Source: Tamarix chinensis (Eukaryota; Streptophyta; Magnoliopsida; Caryophyllales; Tamaricaceae). Taken from it: a stretch of 64,000 nt of DNA. The stretch is from NCBI GenBank assembly GCA_030549775.1, contig CM060172.1, positions 8,109,861 to 8,173,860 of the forward strand. Direction: 5' to 3'. A program made the position numbers and the translations under genes. Under the pieces are notes generated by a model. It saw only the letters and a list, made by a program, of their open reading frames with translations. It had not been told where the DNA came from and did no database searches. Positions 24,741-35,810 of the stretch are shown here, one piece after another (the first letter of the stretch is position 1; every line of letters begins with the position of its first letter).

Positions 24741-25561
24741 TAGGGGTAAGATAGGAAATTTTGGTAATTTTGGTAAGAGAGAGATTAACCCATAGTATTT
24801 CCCTCTTATAGGTGAATCAAGTCAAAACCCTAAGGAGGCGTAGGAGCGTACTCCAAGCTCGGTGACGTTTTAGGTAAGGGTGTAGCTAAGACCACATGTG
24901 TGCTATGTGTCTTGCATGCCTTGGATGTCCCGTATAATTATATGTCATATACCATATGCTATTATCTTAACTGTTTTATGTGTGGCGCGCCTTGGAACAA
25001 AGGTATTTTCATGTGCTTTCTTCTGGTATGTGCTAATATGGATATGCTACAAGTTGTGATGTGATGTGATGTGGCCTCTTAGGACATGCACACTAGGGTA
25101 TTTAATGTGGTGATGTGGGATGGAGGCATGAAAAAAAAGAAAAACGGGAAAATAAGACAATTAAGGGGAAGTAAGTTGGCTAACGTAGGTAAGAATGACC
25201 TAAATAATCCATAAACCATGAGTGGTGAATAAAAGGGGACTTAAATAAAATGAAAGAGTGGGAGAAACTAGGGTTGCATGGGAGGAACTAGGTTTTGCAT
25301 GGGAATATTAGGGTTTTGCATGAGGTGGTTAGAGTCTGCATGGGGACAAACTTATGTATGGAAAGTTTCCTTGAGGCGTGAGAAAGATAATAGAAGTGTC
25401 GTTTGGGTGACTAGGAGCTTCGAGTGGAAAATAGTATGTGGGACAGTATAAGGGTGCGTAGGAGAGCGAGCTAGGGTTTGGGAGGAAAACCTAATTTGTG
25501 AAGGTAGAAAAATAAAAAGAAAATAATAAAAGAATAAATGAAGGATGAGTGAGGCATAAAG
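24741..25561 (+). repeat. LTR D', left part (plus orientation)
   Basis: It contains CCTCTTATAGGTGAATCAAG, AAAACCCTAAGGAGGCGTAG and repeated GCATGGGA phrases, in the order of LTR J (44730-45250) and the complement of LTR D (27930-27350). The LTR start is missing: the sequence joins Athila integrase at 24740 in mid-LTR. It is cut at 25561 by the end of LTR D and continues at 33003. Confidence 0.75.
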
Positions 25562-25661
25562 TGTAACACCCCCAAATCTACTACTAAAAAATTTCGTTTA
25601 AATCGAAAGGTTTAACAGAAGCGGAAGATTTAAAACCGTAAACTTGGGGGTATTACCGCCA

Positions 25662-25707
25662 CACTTAGTACCGGACCGGTTCACTCATACCGTCCCGATA
25701 CTAAGTG
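25662..25707 (-). other. U5 hairpin of LTR D
   Basis: The arms CACTTAGTACCGGAC (25662-25676) and GTCCCGATACTAAGTG (25692-25707) pair along their length with one wobble and one bulge around a 15-base loop. It is 100 bases from the LTR end. Confidence 0.85.
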
Positions 25708-26049
25708 CTAAGGCTAAATCAAACCATCGTTAATAAGAACCATCCAAAAACATAAGTTCATAGCCATCATAAATCATTCAAGAAACAAGAGTCGACCACA
25801 AACGGTGTATTGTTTAAGATTACAACTTAAGAGTTCCACTCCAAAATACGAACATAATACAAATACGGCAAACTCCAGATAGACAGAAACTAGGATAGTA
25901 AAAGAGTCCGGCGAACTCGCTCTCGGCCCCAACCAGAATAGGCTCAACACTCGGCCCCATCCGATGCCTCGTAGGTATCGTAGGCATCGAAGACATGATC
26001 TCCTACCTGCACAAGGTCAGATGGGTCTTCTGCTCGTGGGAATGAGCAG

Positions 26050-26085
26050 CACCCATGAAACGGGTGGTCAGTACGCTACGTACTG
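26050..26085 (-). other. Twin palindrome of LTR D
   Basis: On the coding strand, CAGTACGtagCGTACTG (perfect) is followed after two bases by CACCCGTttcATGGGTG (one wobble). About 0.49 kb before the LTR end. Confidence 0.85.
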
Positions 26086-26264
26086 AGTAAGGTAACAGAC
26101 GAGCTAAGGCCAATACAACGTACAACATAATATGCAAGGTACAATATACAGGAGACATGGAATAACACGGAGGGTGCAAGTCAGCAATGGCCTACTCGAA
26201 CCTCTTCTCTCATAACCTTATAATTAGCCATTCACATTACAAACTTCATTAACCCATGCGAGTA

Positions 26265-26625
26265 CGGGAACCCCACTATTATAGCCGGTGGATCGGTCAC
26301 TTATAGGGCAGAACGCTCCTAACCACTATTATATGCCGGTGGATCGGTCTCCAGGGCACAACGCTCCTGGCCACTATTATGCTGGTGGATTGGTCTGGTC
26401 CCGACTCTCATGGTGTTCCACTGTAAGTATATAGTATCTTCCCCATGATTTAATTACAACATACTGTTTGGTTTGTTGAGCTCGGGATCCCCCACTATTA
26501 TAGCCGGTGGATCGGTCACATATAGGGCAGAACGCACCTAACCACTATTATATGCCGGTGGATCGGTCTCTAGGGCCCCCGGCACCTGGCCACTATTATG
26601 CCGGTGGATCGGTCTGGGCCTGGCT
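26265..26625 (-). repeat. ACCGGT/TAATAGTGG array in LTR D
   Basis: Two blocks of three units. Each unit reads on the plus strand CCACTATTATA(T)GCCGGTGG then ATCGGTC, with a spacer containing AGGGC(A/G)...CGC(T/A)CCT. The blocks are separated by about 130 bases including GTTTGTTGAGCTCGGGATCC. The least decayed example of the array apart from LTR F. Confidence 0.9.
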
Positions 26626-28513
26626 CAACAATCTTACTCTTTAAGTAATTAATATCTTATTCATGTCTTATTAAATGAGATTCCACCCTTGACATGCATA
26701 TCAACTACCCTCTACTACTTTCCTCCCTAGGGGCCCGTCCCGTATCTTGGGACTCCGGCGCCCTTTATCACACCCCGATGCTCATCCTCTCTTACTCTTA
26801 TACAAAGGGAAACGTAGTAAGGGCACACTCTCCCGAGAATGTGGTCTAACCCTAACACAACGATATCGGTCTCGCGGTCCTCACCCCTCTAGGGCTCCTC
26901 CTCGGAAAACCCTAATTTGGGCCTATATGGCTCAACTCTTTCTTACTCGTCCTAGCTTTACTTCGTTCCTTGTCTCGCATCCCGTCTCCACTGAGAAATT
27001 CCCAAAATATATCCCTTTATTCCCCAACTCCGCATGTGATTGCCAAACCCTAGTTGGCCACACCAAACCCTAGCACCTTACTTCCTCCCTAAGTAACCTC
27101 CCTCTTTGCCCCAAAACCTCTTCTCTCATTTAGAATCCCTCATGCAAGTGGACTCTCACTCTCAACCCTATACTCCACCCCTCCTTGATCACATTTACCT
27201 TTGTACCCTTAAATCCACTCATTTCCTCCCAAGGCCCTAATTTGGTCCTTTAGACACCCTTACATCGACCCATGTGAAATTTTGCACCCAAATCTCCAAT
27301 GGACCCGTAACTTTGACATTATCTTATTTGCTTCTTAAATTAACTTTCCTTACGTAAGATTCATTCCCATGCATAATTTAATTACTCCATGCAGACTCCC
27401 CAACACACGCTTACTCGCAAAACCCTAATCAGGTCTCTTATGCACCAACTCACGTACTATTTTTATACCGAGTATCCAATCACTCTAAGACTCTCCAAAA
27501 CTCTTACTTACAACCCAAATTAACTTTTCCTACGTAAGGATCACGCCCATGCAAGGTCTAGTTCCCCCATGCAAACTTCCCCACATACGCTTTCCCGTTG
27601 TTCTTTTATTATCGTTTCATACTATTCAAACCCTAGCATGCATGTCCTAGAGGGCCATAACAAGTCACATCATCAACATCCACATCAAACATGGAACATG
27701 TCATACACGTATAATATAAGGCACACACAACGTACCTCATGATCCATGCTGCGCTACACAAAACAGGTTATTCATAACACATGCATAATACACATTAACA
27801 TGGCATGCTCATCATTCATCAACACATTATATTACACATAGCACAAGGCCATAGCTTCGTCCTTACCTAGTTAGGCACCAGGCTTGGAGCACGCTCCTCT
27901 AGCTCCTTAGGATTCGAATCGGGGTCACCTATGAAAAGGAAAAAAGCTAAGTATTAGTTCCCTTCAAAGTACCGTCATCCCTTATTCTAGTTTAGGATTA
28001 GGGTTTATATTACTAAAGTGGGTATTATACAAAACTAGGGTTTTTATCTTAAAGTTAGTGTATTAGCCATTATTAGTCAAAATGTATTTATTTTTTTTGT
28101 ACTAATTGTTACCCTCATATTTGTTAACCCATTAGTCCTAATCTTGTAGTAGTAGGGTTTATGCTAACTAAAGGAAAATAGTGATAGTAGTAATAATAGT
28201 AAGAACTAATAATAGTACCCTAGTGATGAGGTTTAGGGTTTAAGTATTTGGGGAAACATTAAGTGGTATGGTAATAAGGCTCAAGTATCTTTCTTAGTTA
28301 ACAACCACATGATATTTACTAACTTTGAGTTAAGTCACATGGATAAGACAAAAGTAGTTTTATTGTTAACCTAAAGGATAAGGTGTTAAGTAGAGTAATA
28401 ATAATAACAATAATAATAGTGATACTAATGATGATGGTAATATTAGTAATAATAACAATAACAACAACCCAGTACGGTTAAGTATTAATAATGACTTTAG
28501 TAAGGTAATAGAG

Positions 28514-28555
<42 letters not shown>

Positions 28556-28727
28556 GGGTTGTTAATGTTAACACTTATAATAATAAAACTAAAGTTGAGT
28601 ATAATAGAAGTTAGGGTTCCAAGGGATGTTAGTAGGGTAAAAATGGTAACTTTAATATCAGAAGTCACAATATTAGAAATGATAATAATAATAATAATAA
28701 TAAAAGAATAATAATAATAATAATAAG
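28514..28727. repeat. AAT trinucleotide microsatellites in LTR D
   Basis: Two runs, 28514-28555 and 28682-28727, with scattered AAT triplets from about 28180 to 28760. The same LTR position is microsatellite-rich in LTRs A and J. Confidence 0.95.
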
Positions 28728-29399
28728 CATAATGGTATTAATATTAGTTAACTTAGTAATACTTATATGGAAATAAAGTTTAAGGCTTGGGATGAGTGGA
28801 AGACCACCTGAGGACGGTGGTGGTCCGGCGGCGGCGCGAGGCGGCGGCGATGGAGGAGGAGAAGAGAGAAAAGGTGGGGAAAAGTGGTTAGATGGGAGGA
28901 GGAAAAAGGAAGTTAAGTGTGGGGGAGGAGACAGCAGGGAGAGGGGAGTGGAATGAGGGTGGTGGTGTGAGCAGGGAGGCGGTGCGCGGTGGTGGACGCG
29001 GTGGCCGAAGGAGGAGGAAGGTGGTGGAAATGGTGGAGGCCGGTGGAGAAGGAAGCAGGGGGTAAGGAGGGTATGGGCAGGTAGGGGAGGACCTGCTGGT
29101 CACTTTGGAAGGTGGAGCGGGGGTTAATTACGGCGGAGGTGGCGGCAGCGGGCGGCGCAAGGCGGCGGTGGCGTTTTTTGGGGTGGCACCTTCGCACGAT
29201 TGTGGTGGCTCGTGCGGGGTAGGAACGGAGGCAGCGACGGTTTGGTTGCGTGGAGGGTGGTGCAAGGAAGGCTTTGGTGCGTGGCGATGGTCGCGGCGGC
29301 TGCTAAAGGCGGCGGAAAGGGCGTCTGATCTGACGACGGCGAGGTAGGGTTTCGGCAAGGTCCAAGGGGGAGGACTTGCCTTGGCTGTTCGGGGAGGGG

Positions 29400-29407
29400 T
29401 ATTTATA
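29400..29407 (-). promoter_or_regulatory. Candidate TATA box of LTR D
   Basis: The minus strand reads TATAAATA, a strong plant TATA match, about 970 bases into the LTR and downstream of its CpG-rich U3. A C-rich leader (CCCCTCCCCGAAC) follows. Transcription start would be expected near 29370 on the minus strand. Predicted from sequence only. Confidence 0.6.
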
Positions 29408-29754
29408 GGCAATTAAGGAGGGGAAAACGACGAAGGGGAGAGGGACGGCACGCGGGGGCAGGTGCGGCAGGCTACCGTTCGGTGGTGGCAGCCGGTCGCA
29501 GGTCTGTGGCTTGGCAGGCCTGTTTGGCTGTGTGCAGGAAAAGGAAAGAAAATCAAGACGCGTGAGGGCCAGGAGGATTTTGCTGGGTTGATTTGGGAAC
29601 GAAAGGGACGGAAATGGCAGAAGAAGGACGGCCGGACGGCAGGCCAAGTCAGCGGCGGAAGGCTGCGAGTTGCAGGCCTGCGTGAGGAAGAAGACGACGG
29701 GCGGGGTAGGTTGGACCGGCGGTCCAGGGAAGAAAAGAGAGGGGAAGAAACCGG

Positions 29755-29945
29755 CCGGTCGGCAACGGTTATAACCTTCATAAACTCGACGCGTCGTTTC
29801 ATCATTTAGAAGGTCGAGACGCAGCGTCGAGTCGTTGGCTGGCAACGGCTATAAGGTTCATTTATCGCGACACGGCGCTTCAACGGATTGACGGGCAAAA
29901 CGCCGCGTTGCGCATAAGCGTCGGCCAGCGAACGACGCTAGGCCA
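29755..29945. repeat. CpG-dense imperfect direct repeat in U3 of LTR D
   Basis: Two copies of about 85 bases start with GGCAACGGTTATAACCTTCA (about 29761) and GGCAACGGCTATAAGGTTCA (about 29841). The first contains the 10-base palindrome CGACGCGTCG (near 29788). Both end with GTCG-rich sequence. They lie upstream of the TATA box on the coding strand. Confidence 0.7.
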
Positions 29946-30372
29946 CGCGAGGAAGAAAGGAAAAGAGAGAGAAGGGTTGGGCCGCGGGGAGAGGCCTAAC
30001 CGTCGGAGAAAGGGAGAAAAAGAGAAAAAAAGGAAAAGGAAGAAGAGGAAGGAAAAAATGTTTTAATTAGGATTTTGGATTTTGCATAAAATTATTTAGA
30101 ATATTTTTGGGGCTGTAGAGAATATTAACTATTTACAAAAATATTAAATAAATTTCCTTTTTACTTAGTGAGGCTATTTTAGACCAATTTCCTTAACCTC
30201 CATACAAATTAGGAAAATACCTAAATTTCTTCCAATTAAATTCTTTATTATTTTCCTCTTAATCTACCTTAATTAACTCTCTACATTTTAATAACTAAAT
30301 TTATATAATTAATTTTCCTAATAATTCCTTATTTGGCCATAATTTCAAAATTTAGGATTTTGGGGTATTTCA

Positions 30373-30390
30373 TCACTACCCCCTTAAAAA
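30373..30390 (-). other. Polypurine tract of element 3
   Basis: The coding-strand sequence TTTTTAAGGGGGTAGTGA lies immediately before the TGAAATACCCC start of LTR D. It is the plus-strand primer of reverse transcription and proves that LTR D is a 3' LTR. Confidence 0.85.
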
Positions 30391-30520
30391 CAGACTTCGT
30401 CCCCAAAGTCTTCTGCGGCTTCCTAGGGTTAGTTTCGGGATACTCTAGTGCTTATAATAGTCCATCTTAGGCCACTTATTTCAACTACCCCCTTAGGGCC
30501 ACACTAGGTAAGTAGGGGTC

Positions 30521-31996
30521 CTAACTTGTGACGAAAAGCTCAGGATATGCCTCCCGCATATCCTTCTCGGTCTCCCAGGTAGCTTCTTCATTCCCGTGTC
30601 GACTCCATAAGACCTTAACCAAGGGCACCGAACTCGTACGAGTCTTCCTTAACTTGGTGTCTAAAATCCGTACCGGTCGCTCTTCATAACTCAAGGAGTC
30701 GTCCAACTCTACTTCGTCTGGCCGGATCACGTGGGAGGGGTCGGCAACATACCTCCGTAGCTGGGAGACATGGAACACATTATGGACCCGAGCTAACTCT
30801 GGAGGGAGGGCTATTCGATAAGCCACCTCACCTATTCGCTCCAAGATCTCAAAGGGGCCAATGTACCTCGGGCTCAGCTTTCCCTTCCTACCGAATCTCT
30901 GAACACCCTTCGTGGGAGAGACCCTCAACAATATTCTCTCCTCGGGCTCGAAGTCACCCTCTCGACGCTTCCGGTCCGCATAACTCTTTTGTCTGCTCGG
31001 GGCTATCCTCATCCGGTCCTGAATCTGCCGAACCTGCTTGGTCATCTCCTCTATCATCTCAGGCCCCAACACTATGGTCTCACTGATGTCACTCCAACAC
31101 AAGGGGGTCCGACACTTCCGCCCGTATAAGGCTTCGAAGGGGGCCATCCCGATACTAGCGTGTTAGCTATTGTTGTAGGAGAACTCAATCAGGTGTAGAC
31201 GATCTTCCCAACTACCCTGAAAGTCCAGCACACATGCCCTTAGCATGTCCTCCAAAGTCTGTATAGTTCGCTCCGTCTTCCCATCAGTAGTAGGATGGAA
31301 GGTTGTGCTCATCTTTAGTTTTATCCCCAAGACTTCCTGCAACTTTCCCCAAAAATGGGAGACAAATCTCGAATCCCGGTCTGATACGATGTCTGTTGGG
31401 ACCCCGTGACGGCTGACTACAAACTTCATGTATGCCCCTGCTAACTGATCCATGCTCCAGGTGGATCTCATCGGAATGAATACTGCTGACTTTGTCAATC
31501 TGTCCACGATCACCCAGATGGTGTCACACCCACTCTTAGTTCTCGGTAGCTCGTTGACAAAATCCATGGAGATGGAGTCCCACTCCCATTTCGGCACCTC
31601 TAAGGGTTGAAGTAAACCGACTGGTCTCCGGTGCTCGATCTTGACCTTCTGGCACACCAAACATCGAGACACGAACTCTGCAATCTCCCGTTTCATGCGG
31701 GGCCACCAATAAATCTTCTTTAAGTCCTTATACAACTTATCTCCCCTGGGGTGAACAGAATACGGAGTCTGGTGCCCTTCCTCCATGATGCGGCGCTTCA
31801 AATCTGAACATTTTCGAGGCACACACCACCGACCCCTAAACCTAAGACTGCCATCCTCGTGAATGCGGAATCCTTCTGCATGACCTTCTTGTACCCTTCT
31901 CCTGATCTTATCCAACTTACTGTCCCCTTCCTGGCTAGTCCGAATCTCCTCGAAGATGGTAGGGGTGAGTGTCAAGGAACTCAGACGGGCCTCCAA
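30521..31996 (-). pseudogene. Integrase with chromodomain of element 3, nearly intact
   Basis: One reading frame, starting from a TTG at 31996 only because a TGA (32003-32005) interrupts it upstream. Counting from there, the zinc-binding pair H75/H82 and C112/C115 is present, and the catalytic triad D145, D206 and E242 has the retroviral D,D-35-E spacing. A single TAA (31163-31165) falls at a Tyr position after SYNNS; the frame continues at MAPFEALYGRKC to the stop at 30521. The last 110 residues carry the FHVSQLRRY motif and a chromodomain-like fold ending in VKVLWSRHGNEEATWE. Function: insertion of cDNA, with chromatin targeting. Element 3 ends 130 bases before its polypurine tract. Confidence 0.92.
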
Positions 31997-33002
31997 GTCT
32001 CCTCATGGAATCAATTCCACCTCTAGTCCTGACAGCTCATCCAGGACCCTATCTGCAACCACCCGACATAACGTGGAGTGGGAGGTCTTCCTACTTAGAG
32101 CGTCTGCCACCACGTTGGCCTTACCCTCGTGGTAAGTTAACTCAATGTCGTAGTCCTTAACGAGCTCTAGCTACCTCCTTTGTCTCATGTTGAGCTCCTT
32201 CTGGGTGAAGATGTACTTGAGGCTCTTATGGTCTGTGAAGAACCTGCACTTTGCCCCATATAGATAGTGTCTCCAAATCTTCAAGGCAAAAACCACCGCG
32301 GCTAACTCTAGGTCATGGGTGGGGTAGTTCTGTTCATGTTGCTTCAGCTGACGAGATGCATATGCAACTACCTTACCCTTCTGCATCAATACACACCCGA
32401 GCTAGTGCTTGGAGGCATCACTGAATACTTCAAACTCCTCAGTTCCCTCTGGTAGGGTCAATACTGGTGCGGTGGTCAACCTCCTCTTTAACTCCTGAAA
32501 GGCTCCCTCACATGTCTCATCCCACTGGAACTTAGTGGTCTTCTTAAAAAGGTTGGTTAGCGGTCGGGCAATCCTCAAGAAATTCTGCACAAACCTCCTG
32601 TAGTACCCGGCCAATCCCAGAAAACTTCTAACCTCTGACACGGTCGTAGGGGGCTTCCACTCTGTGATGGCCACAACCTTGGCAGGGTCCACTGCCACTC
32701 CTCTTGCCAACACTATGTGCCCCAAGAAGGAGACCTCCTGGAGCCAAAACCCGCACTTAGATAACTTAGCATACAGACGATGCTCCCTCAGAAGGCCTAG
32801 AATGGTGTGGAGGTGTCGTTCGTGTTCTTCCTTCCCTCGTGAGTACACCAAAATGTCGTCTATGAACACCACTACGAACTGGTCGAGGAAAGGTCTGAAA
32901 ATCCTCGTCATAAGGTCCATAAAAACAGCAGGTGCATTTGTGAGTCCGAAGGGCATCACCGTGAACTCATAGTGTCCATAACGAGTCCAGAAGGCGGTCC
33001 AG
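31997..33002 (-). pseudogene. Reverse transcriptase-RNase H of element 3, 5' truncated
   Basis: In frame with the integrase to the left. RT begins mid-domain at [12 protein letters not shown], continues through [15 protein letters not shown] and the intact catalytic box FIDDILVYS, and is followed by FLGHIV and [12 protein letters not shown]. RNase H keeps [17 protein letters not shown] and [11 protein letters not shown]. Stops are TAG at 32402-32404 (just after SDASKH), TAG at 32171-32173 (a Trp position) and TGA at 32003-32005 (an Arg position). At about 33000 RT is cut; the palm N-terminus, protease, gag and 5' LTR are absent and LTR D' sequence follows. Confidence 0.92.
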
Positions 33003-33305
33003 ACTAGTCCACCAGCGAATAATAGTGGCCAGGAGGGTTTTGCCCTACATGATTTCCGGTCCATCGGCTATAATAGTGGAGGATTCCGTGCTCAACAAAC
33101 CAAACATAATGAAGATAAGACGTGGGAAATACACTAAGTAATTATAGTGAAACACCATGTGAATCAGAGCCAGACCGGTCCACCAGCGAATAATAGTGGC
33201 CAGAAGCATTTTGCCCTGGAGACCGGTCCACCGGCGAATAATAGTGGTTAGGAGAGTTCTGCCCTGTGTGTATTTCAGTCCACCAGCTATAATAGTAGGA
33301 TTCCC
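33003..33305 (+). repeat. ACCGGT/TAATAGTGG array in LTR D'
   Basis: Five units, such as GACCGGTCCACCAGCGAATA followed by ATAGTGGCCAG and GCATTTTGCCCTGGA, in two sub-blocks separated by the GTGCTCAACAAACC...GTGAATC spacer. The array starts exactly at the junction with the RT of element 3. Confidence 0.88.
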
Positions 33306-33484
33306 GCACTCGCATGGATTAATAAAGGGTATGTATGAAATTAGTATACTGTTAAAAGATCTAAAGAACAAGTTTATTGGAACGTAACCTGACCTCATCA
33401 TCTGTATTATTATATGCTACCTATATGATCATGTTTGTGATATGTGCCTTATATATTTGGCCTTAGTTTCACAGTTACCTTGCT

Positions 33485-33520
33485 CAGTACGTAGCGTACT
33501 GACCACCTATTTCATGGGTG
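33485..33520 (+). other. Twin palindrome of LTR D'
   Basis: CAGTACGtagCGTACTG (perfect 7-bp arms) and CACCTATttcATGGGTG (one wobble), two bases apart, 0.48 kb from the LTR end. Confidence 0.85.
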
Positions 33521-33858
33521 ATCCTCATTCCCACTAGTAGAAGGCCCTTCTGACTTGGTGTAGGTTAGTGATTCTATCTTCAATGCCTACGATACATACA
33601 AGGCTGAGAGTTGAGCATGGACCTAGCCTAGGGGTCGAGAGTGATATGGCAGGAGTCTATCTTCCATTTTATCTTTCCTGTATCGTTATATTTAGTTTCA
33701 TTTTGTTGCATGATGTTTTTTAACGTTTGGAACTTCAAAACCATACTTTTGGGTTGTAACCACACTCTGATTTCCTATATAGCTAACAACTTATTTCTAT
33801 TATGAATGCTTGTTTTAATTATCAACCCATGTTTGATGTCTATCACAATCAGCCTTAG

Positions 33859-33904
33859 CACTTGGTATTAGAGCGGTAGAAGTGAACCAATCTAGTACTA
33901 AGTG
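33859..33904 (+). other. U5 hairpin of LTR D'
   Basis: The arms CACTTGGTATTAGA and TCTAGTACTAAGTG form twelve Watson-Crick pairs and two wobbles, with an 18-base loop containing AGTGAACC. GTGGCGGTAAT follows. It ends 98 bases before the LTR end. Confidence 0.85.
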
Positions 33905-34002
33905 TGGCGGTAATATCCCCATAATTTACATTTTGTTATTTCGCTTCGGCTAAATCTTTTCATTAAATGAAATTTTTCAGTTGAAAATTTTGGGGTATTA
34001 CA

Positions 34003-34795
34003 CCTACATATCAAATAGTTCAATTTTAAAGATGTTATTTAATGGCATCTCATTTCTCCTTGATGTGTTTCTGGTTCTTTAACAATGATCACACCTAAGC
34101 ACATAACTTCTCACATCTTTGAAAAGCGTAGGCAAATAAAATCCCACCTTAAGCACCTTTGTAGTAGTCTTGGAAGTGCTAGCATGACCTCCATATAGTG
34201 ATGAATGACAATAGGATATGACATCTAGTAATTCATCGTCAAGTAAGCACCTCCTAAAGATTTCATCTACATATCATTTGTAAAGGCAAGGATCATCCTA
34301 GTAGCAGTGCTTGACCTCTGAAATAAATTTCTTGCGTTGTTGGTGAAATAGGTCTTCCAGTAGTACCTCGCAAGTGATATAATTCATAAAATCTATGAAC
34401 TAAGGAACTTGGAGGCTTTTAACAATGAATATATTATCATCGAGAAAAGAATAATCAAACGGGCTCTCATCTCCTTCTTTTTTGTTCATCTCTTACCTAA
34501 GTCTAGAAATTTAATCTCCTACCGCATTTTTAGCACCCTTCTTATCCTTTTCCTCCAAATCAAAATCTTATGACAAAGGGATCCATCTAATCAACCTCTA
34601 TTTTACACCCTTCTTGGCTAAGAGATGCCTAAGAGTTGCGTGGTTAGTTGACACAATAACCTTTGATCCAATAAGATAAGACCAAAAGTTGTCCAAGGAA
34701 AACACCACGACTAGGATCTCATTCTTAGTTGTGGCATAATTCATTTGAGCATCATCTAAATTTCTACTTGCATAGTATATGGTGTATACCTTCAC
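34003..34795 (-). pseudogene. Athila RNase H and integrase N-terminus
   Basis: Minus strand. 34795-34598 reads as RNase H (YYASRNLDDAQMNYATTKNE then VVVFSLDNFWSYLIGSKV and TNHATLRHLLAKK). From about 34330 to 34003 it is the integrase zinc-binding region, with YCHSSLYGGHAS- and LPTLFKDV-like pieces, ending in MPLNNIFKIELFDM and a TAG where Trp is expected. The next integrase residues are found at 24740, so the D' insertion split the gene here, with only a few codons lost. Confidence 0.85.
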
Positions 34796-34804
34796 TTTTT
34801 TTCT

Positions 34805-35810
34805 CTACCCAAGTACAGCACCAACAGCATAATCATTTGTGTCACACAACACCTCGAAAAGAATGCTCCAATTTGGGGGTCTCATTATTGGGTCAGTTGT
34901 CAAATCTTCCTTCAACCTAGTAAAAGCATCTAAACAAGACTGATCAAATGCAAAAGGAACATATTTGATAAGTAAATAGGTCAGGGGTTTAGCAATTTTA
35001 GAGAAATCATTAATGAAATACCTATATAATCTAACATGACTTAATAAACTCCTAACTCCTTTGACATTGATTGGGGGTAGCATTTTAGCAATGATATTAA
35101 TCTTGGCCCTATCACCTTCAATTCCACAATTAGAGATTAAGTGACGTAAAATAATTTCTTCTTGTACCATAAAATGGAATTTCTCCCAATTAAGTAAAAG
35201 GTTCACCTTTTTACATCTCTTCAACACTTTGGCAAGGTTATCTAGATAGTTATCAAAATAATTTCCATAGATGAAAAAGGTATCCATGAACACCTCTATG
35301 ATTTTTTCAATAAAATCAGAGAATATGTACATCATGAATAGTCAGAAAGTGGCTAGAGCATTACACAATCCAAATGGCATCCTTCTATAACCAAAGATGA
35401 TGTATGGACATGTCAATGTCATTTTATTTTAATCACTCGGGTGGATAGGGATTTAAAGAAATCCTGAATACCCATCTAGATAACAATAATGAGAGTGTCT
35501 AACAAACCTCTCCAACATCTAATTAATAAATGGAAGGGGAAATGATCCTTTTGGGTGGAATTATTTAACTTCTTATAATAAATGCACATATGCCATTTAG
35601 TGATTCTTGTTGGAATAAGTTCATTTTGCTCATTTTGTATAATGGCCATGCCTTCTTTCTTAGGTACCACTTGCATTAGGCTCACCCAATCGCTATCTAA
35701 GATAGGGTAGATGATTCCTGCATTAAGTGACTTAAGTTCTTCATTTTTAACAACCTCTTTCATGTTCAGGTTCAATCTCCTTTGATGTTTAATGGAAGAT
35801 TTATAACCTT
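34805..35810 (-). pseudogene. Athila reverse transcriptase
   Basis: 35775-35476 is the RT N-terminal half (NMKEVVKNEELKSLNAGIIY, WVSLMQVVPKKEG, KWHMCIYYKKLN). 35335-34805 is the C-terminal half, where the catalytic box reads VFMDTFFIYG instead of the Athila VFMDDF..YG, and RLYRYFINDFSKIAKPL follows. A frameshifted stretch (35340-35475) separates them. Second catalytic Asp lost; inactive. Confidence 0.88.

Larger units (their letters stand above)
25562..30372 (-). repeat. LTR D (3' LTR of element 3), 4.81 kb
   Basis: Plus-strand ends are TGTAACACCCCC (25562) and GGGGTATTTCA (30372), so the coding-strand LTR runs TGAAATACCCC to GGGGGTGTTACA. A polypurine tract abuts 30372. Blocks on the coding strand are: CpG-rich U3 (29450-30000), TATA box (29400-29407), AAT microsatellites (28514-28727), ACCGGT array (26265-26625), twin palindrome (26050-26085) and U5 hairpin (25662-25707). 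Compared with LTRs A, B, C and G its CpG content is high and its palindromes are intact, which suggests it is young. Confidence 0.9.
33003..34002 (+). repeat. LTR D', right part (plus orientation)
   Basis: It resumes inside the ACCGGT array (AGTCCACCAGCGAATAATAG) and runs to GGGGTATTACA at 34002. It contains the twin palindrome and the U5 hairpin. The right flank is Athila integrase (CCTAC at 34003). Together with 24741-25561 it forms one LTR that lost about 0.5 kb at the element 3 junction and its own first part. Confidence 0.85.

Noticed and set aside
28366..28668. Poly-isoleucine/leucine open frame, and the similar one at 44292-44585
   Set aside because: Translation of AAT/ATT microsatellites inside LTRs D and J.
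29303..29845. Open stretch of 180 codons (minus strand) in a GC-rich region
   Set aside because: It sits across the promoter region of LTR D. Overlapping open frames on both strands reflect GC-rich purine/pyrimidine bias, not a gene.
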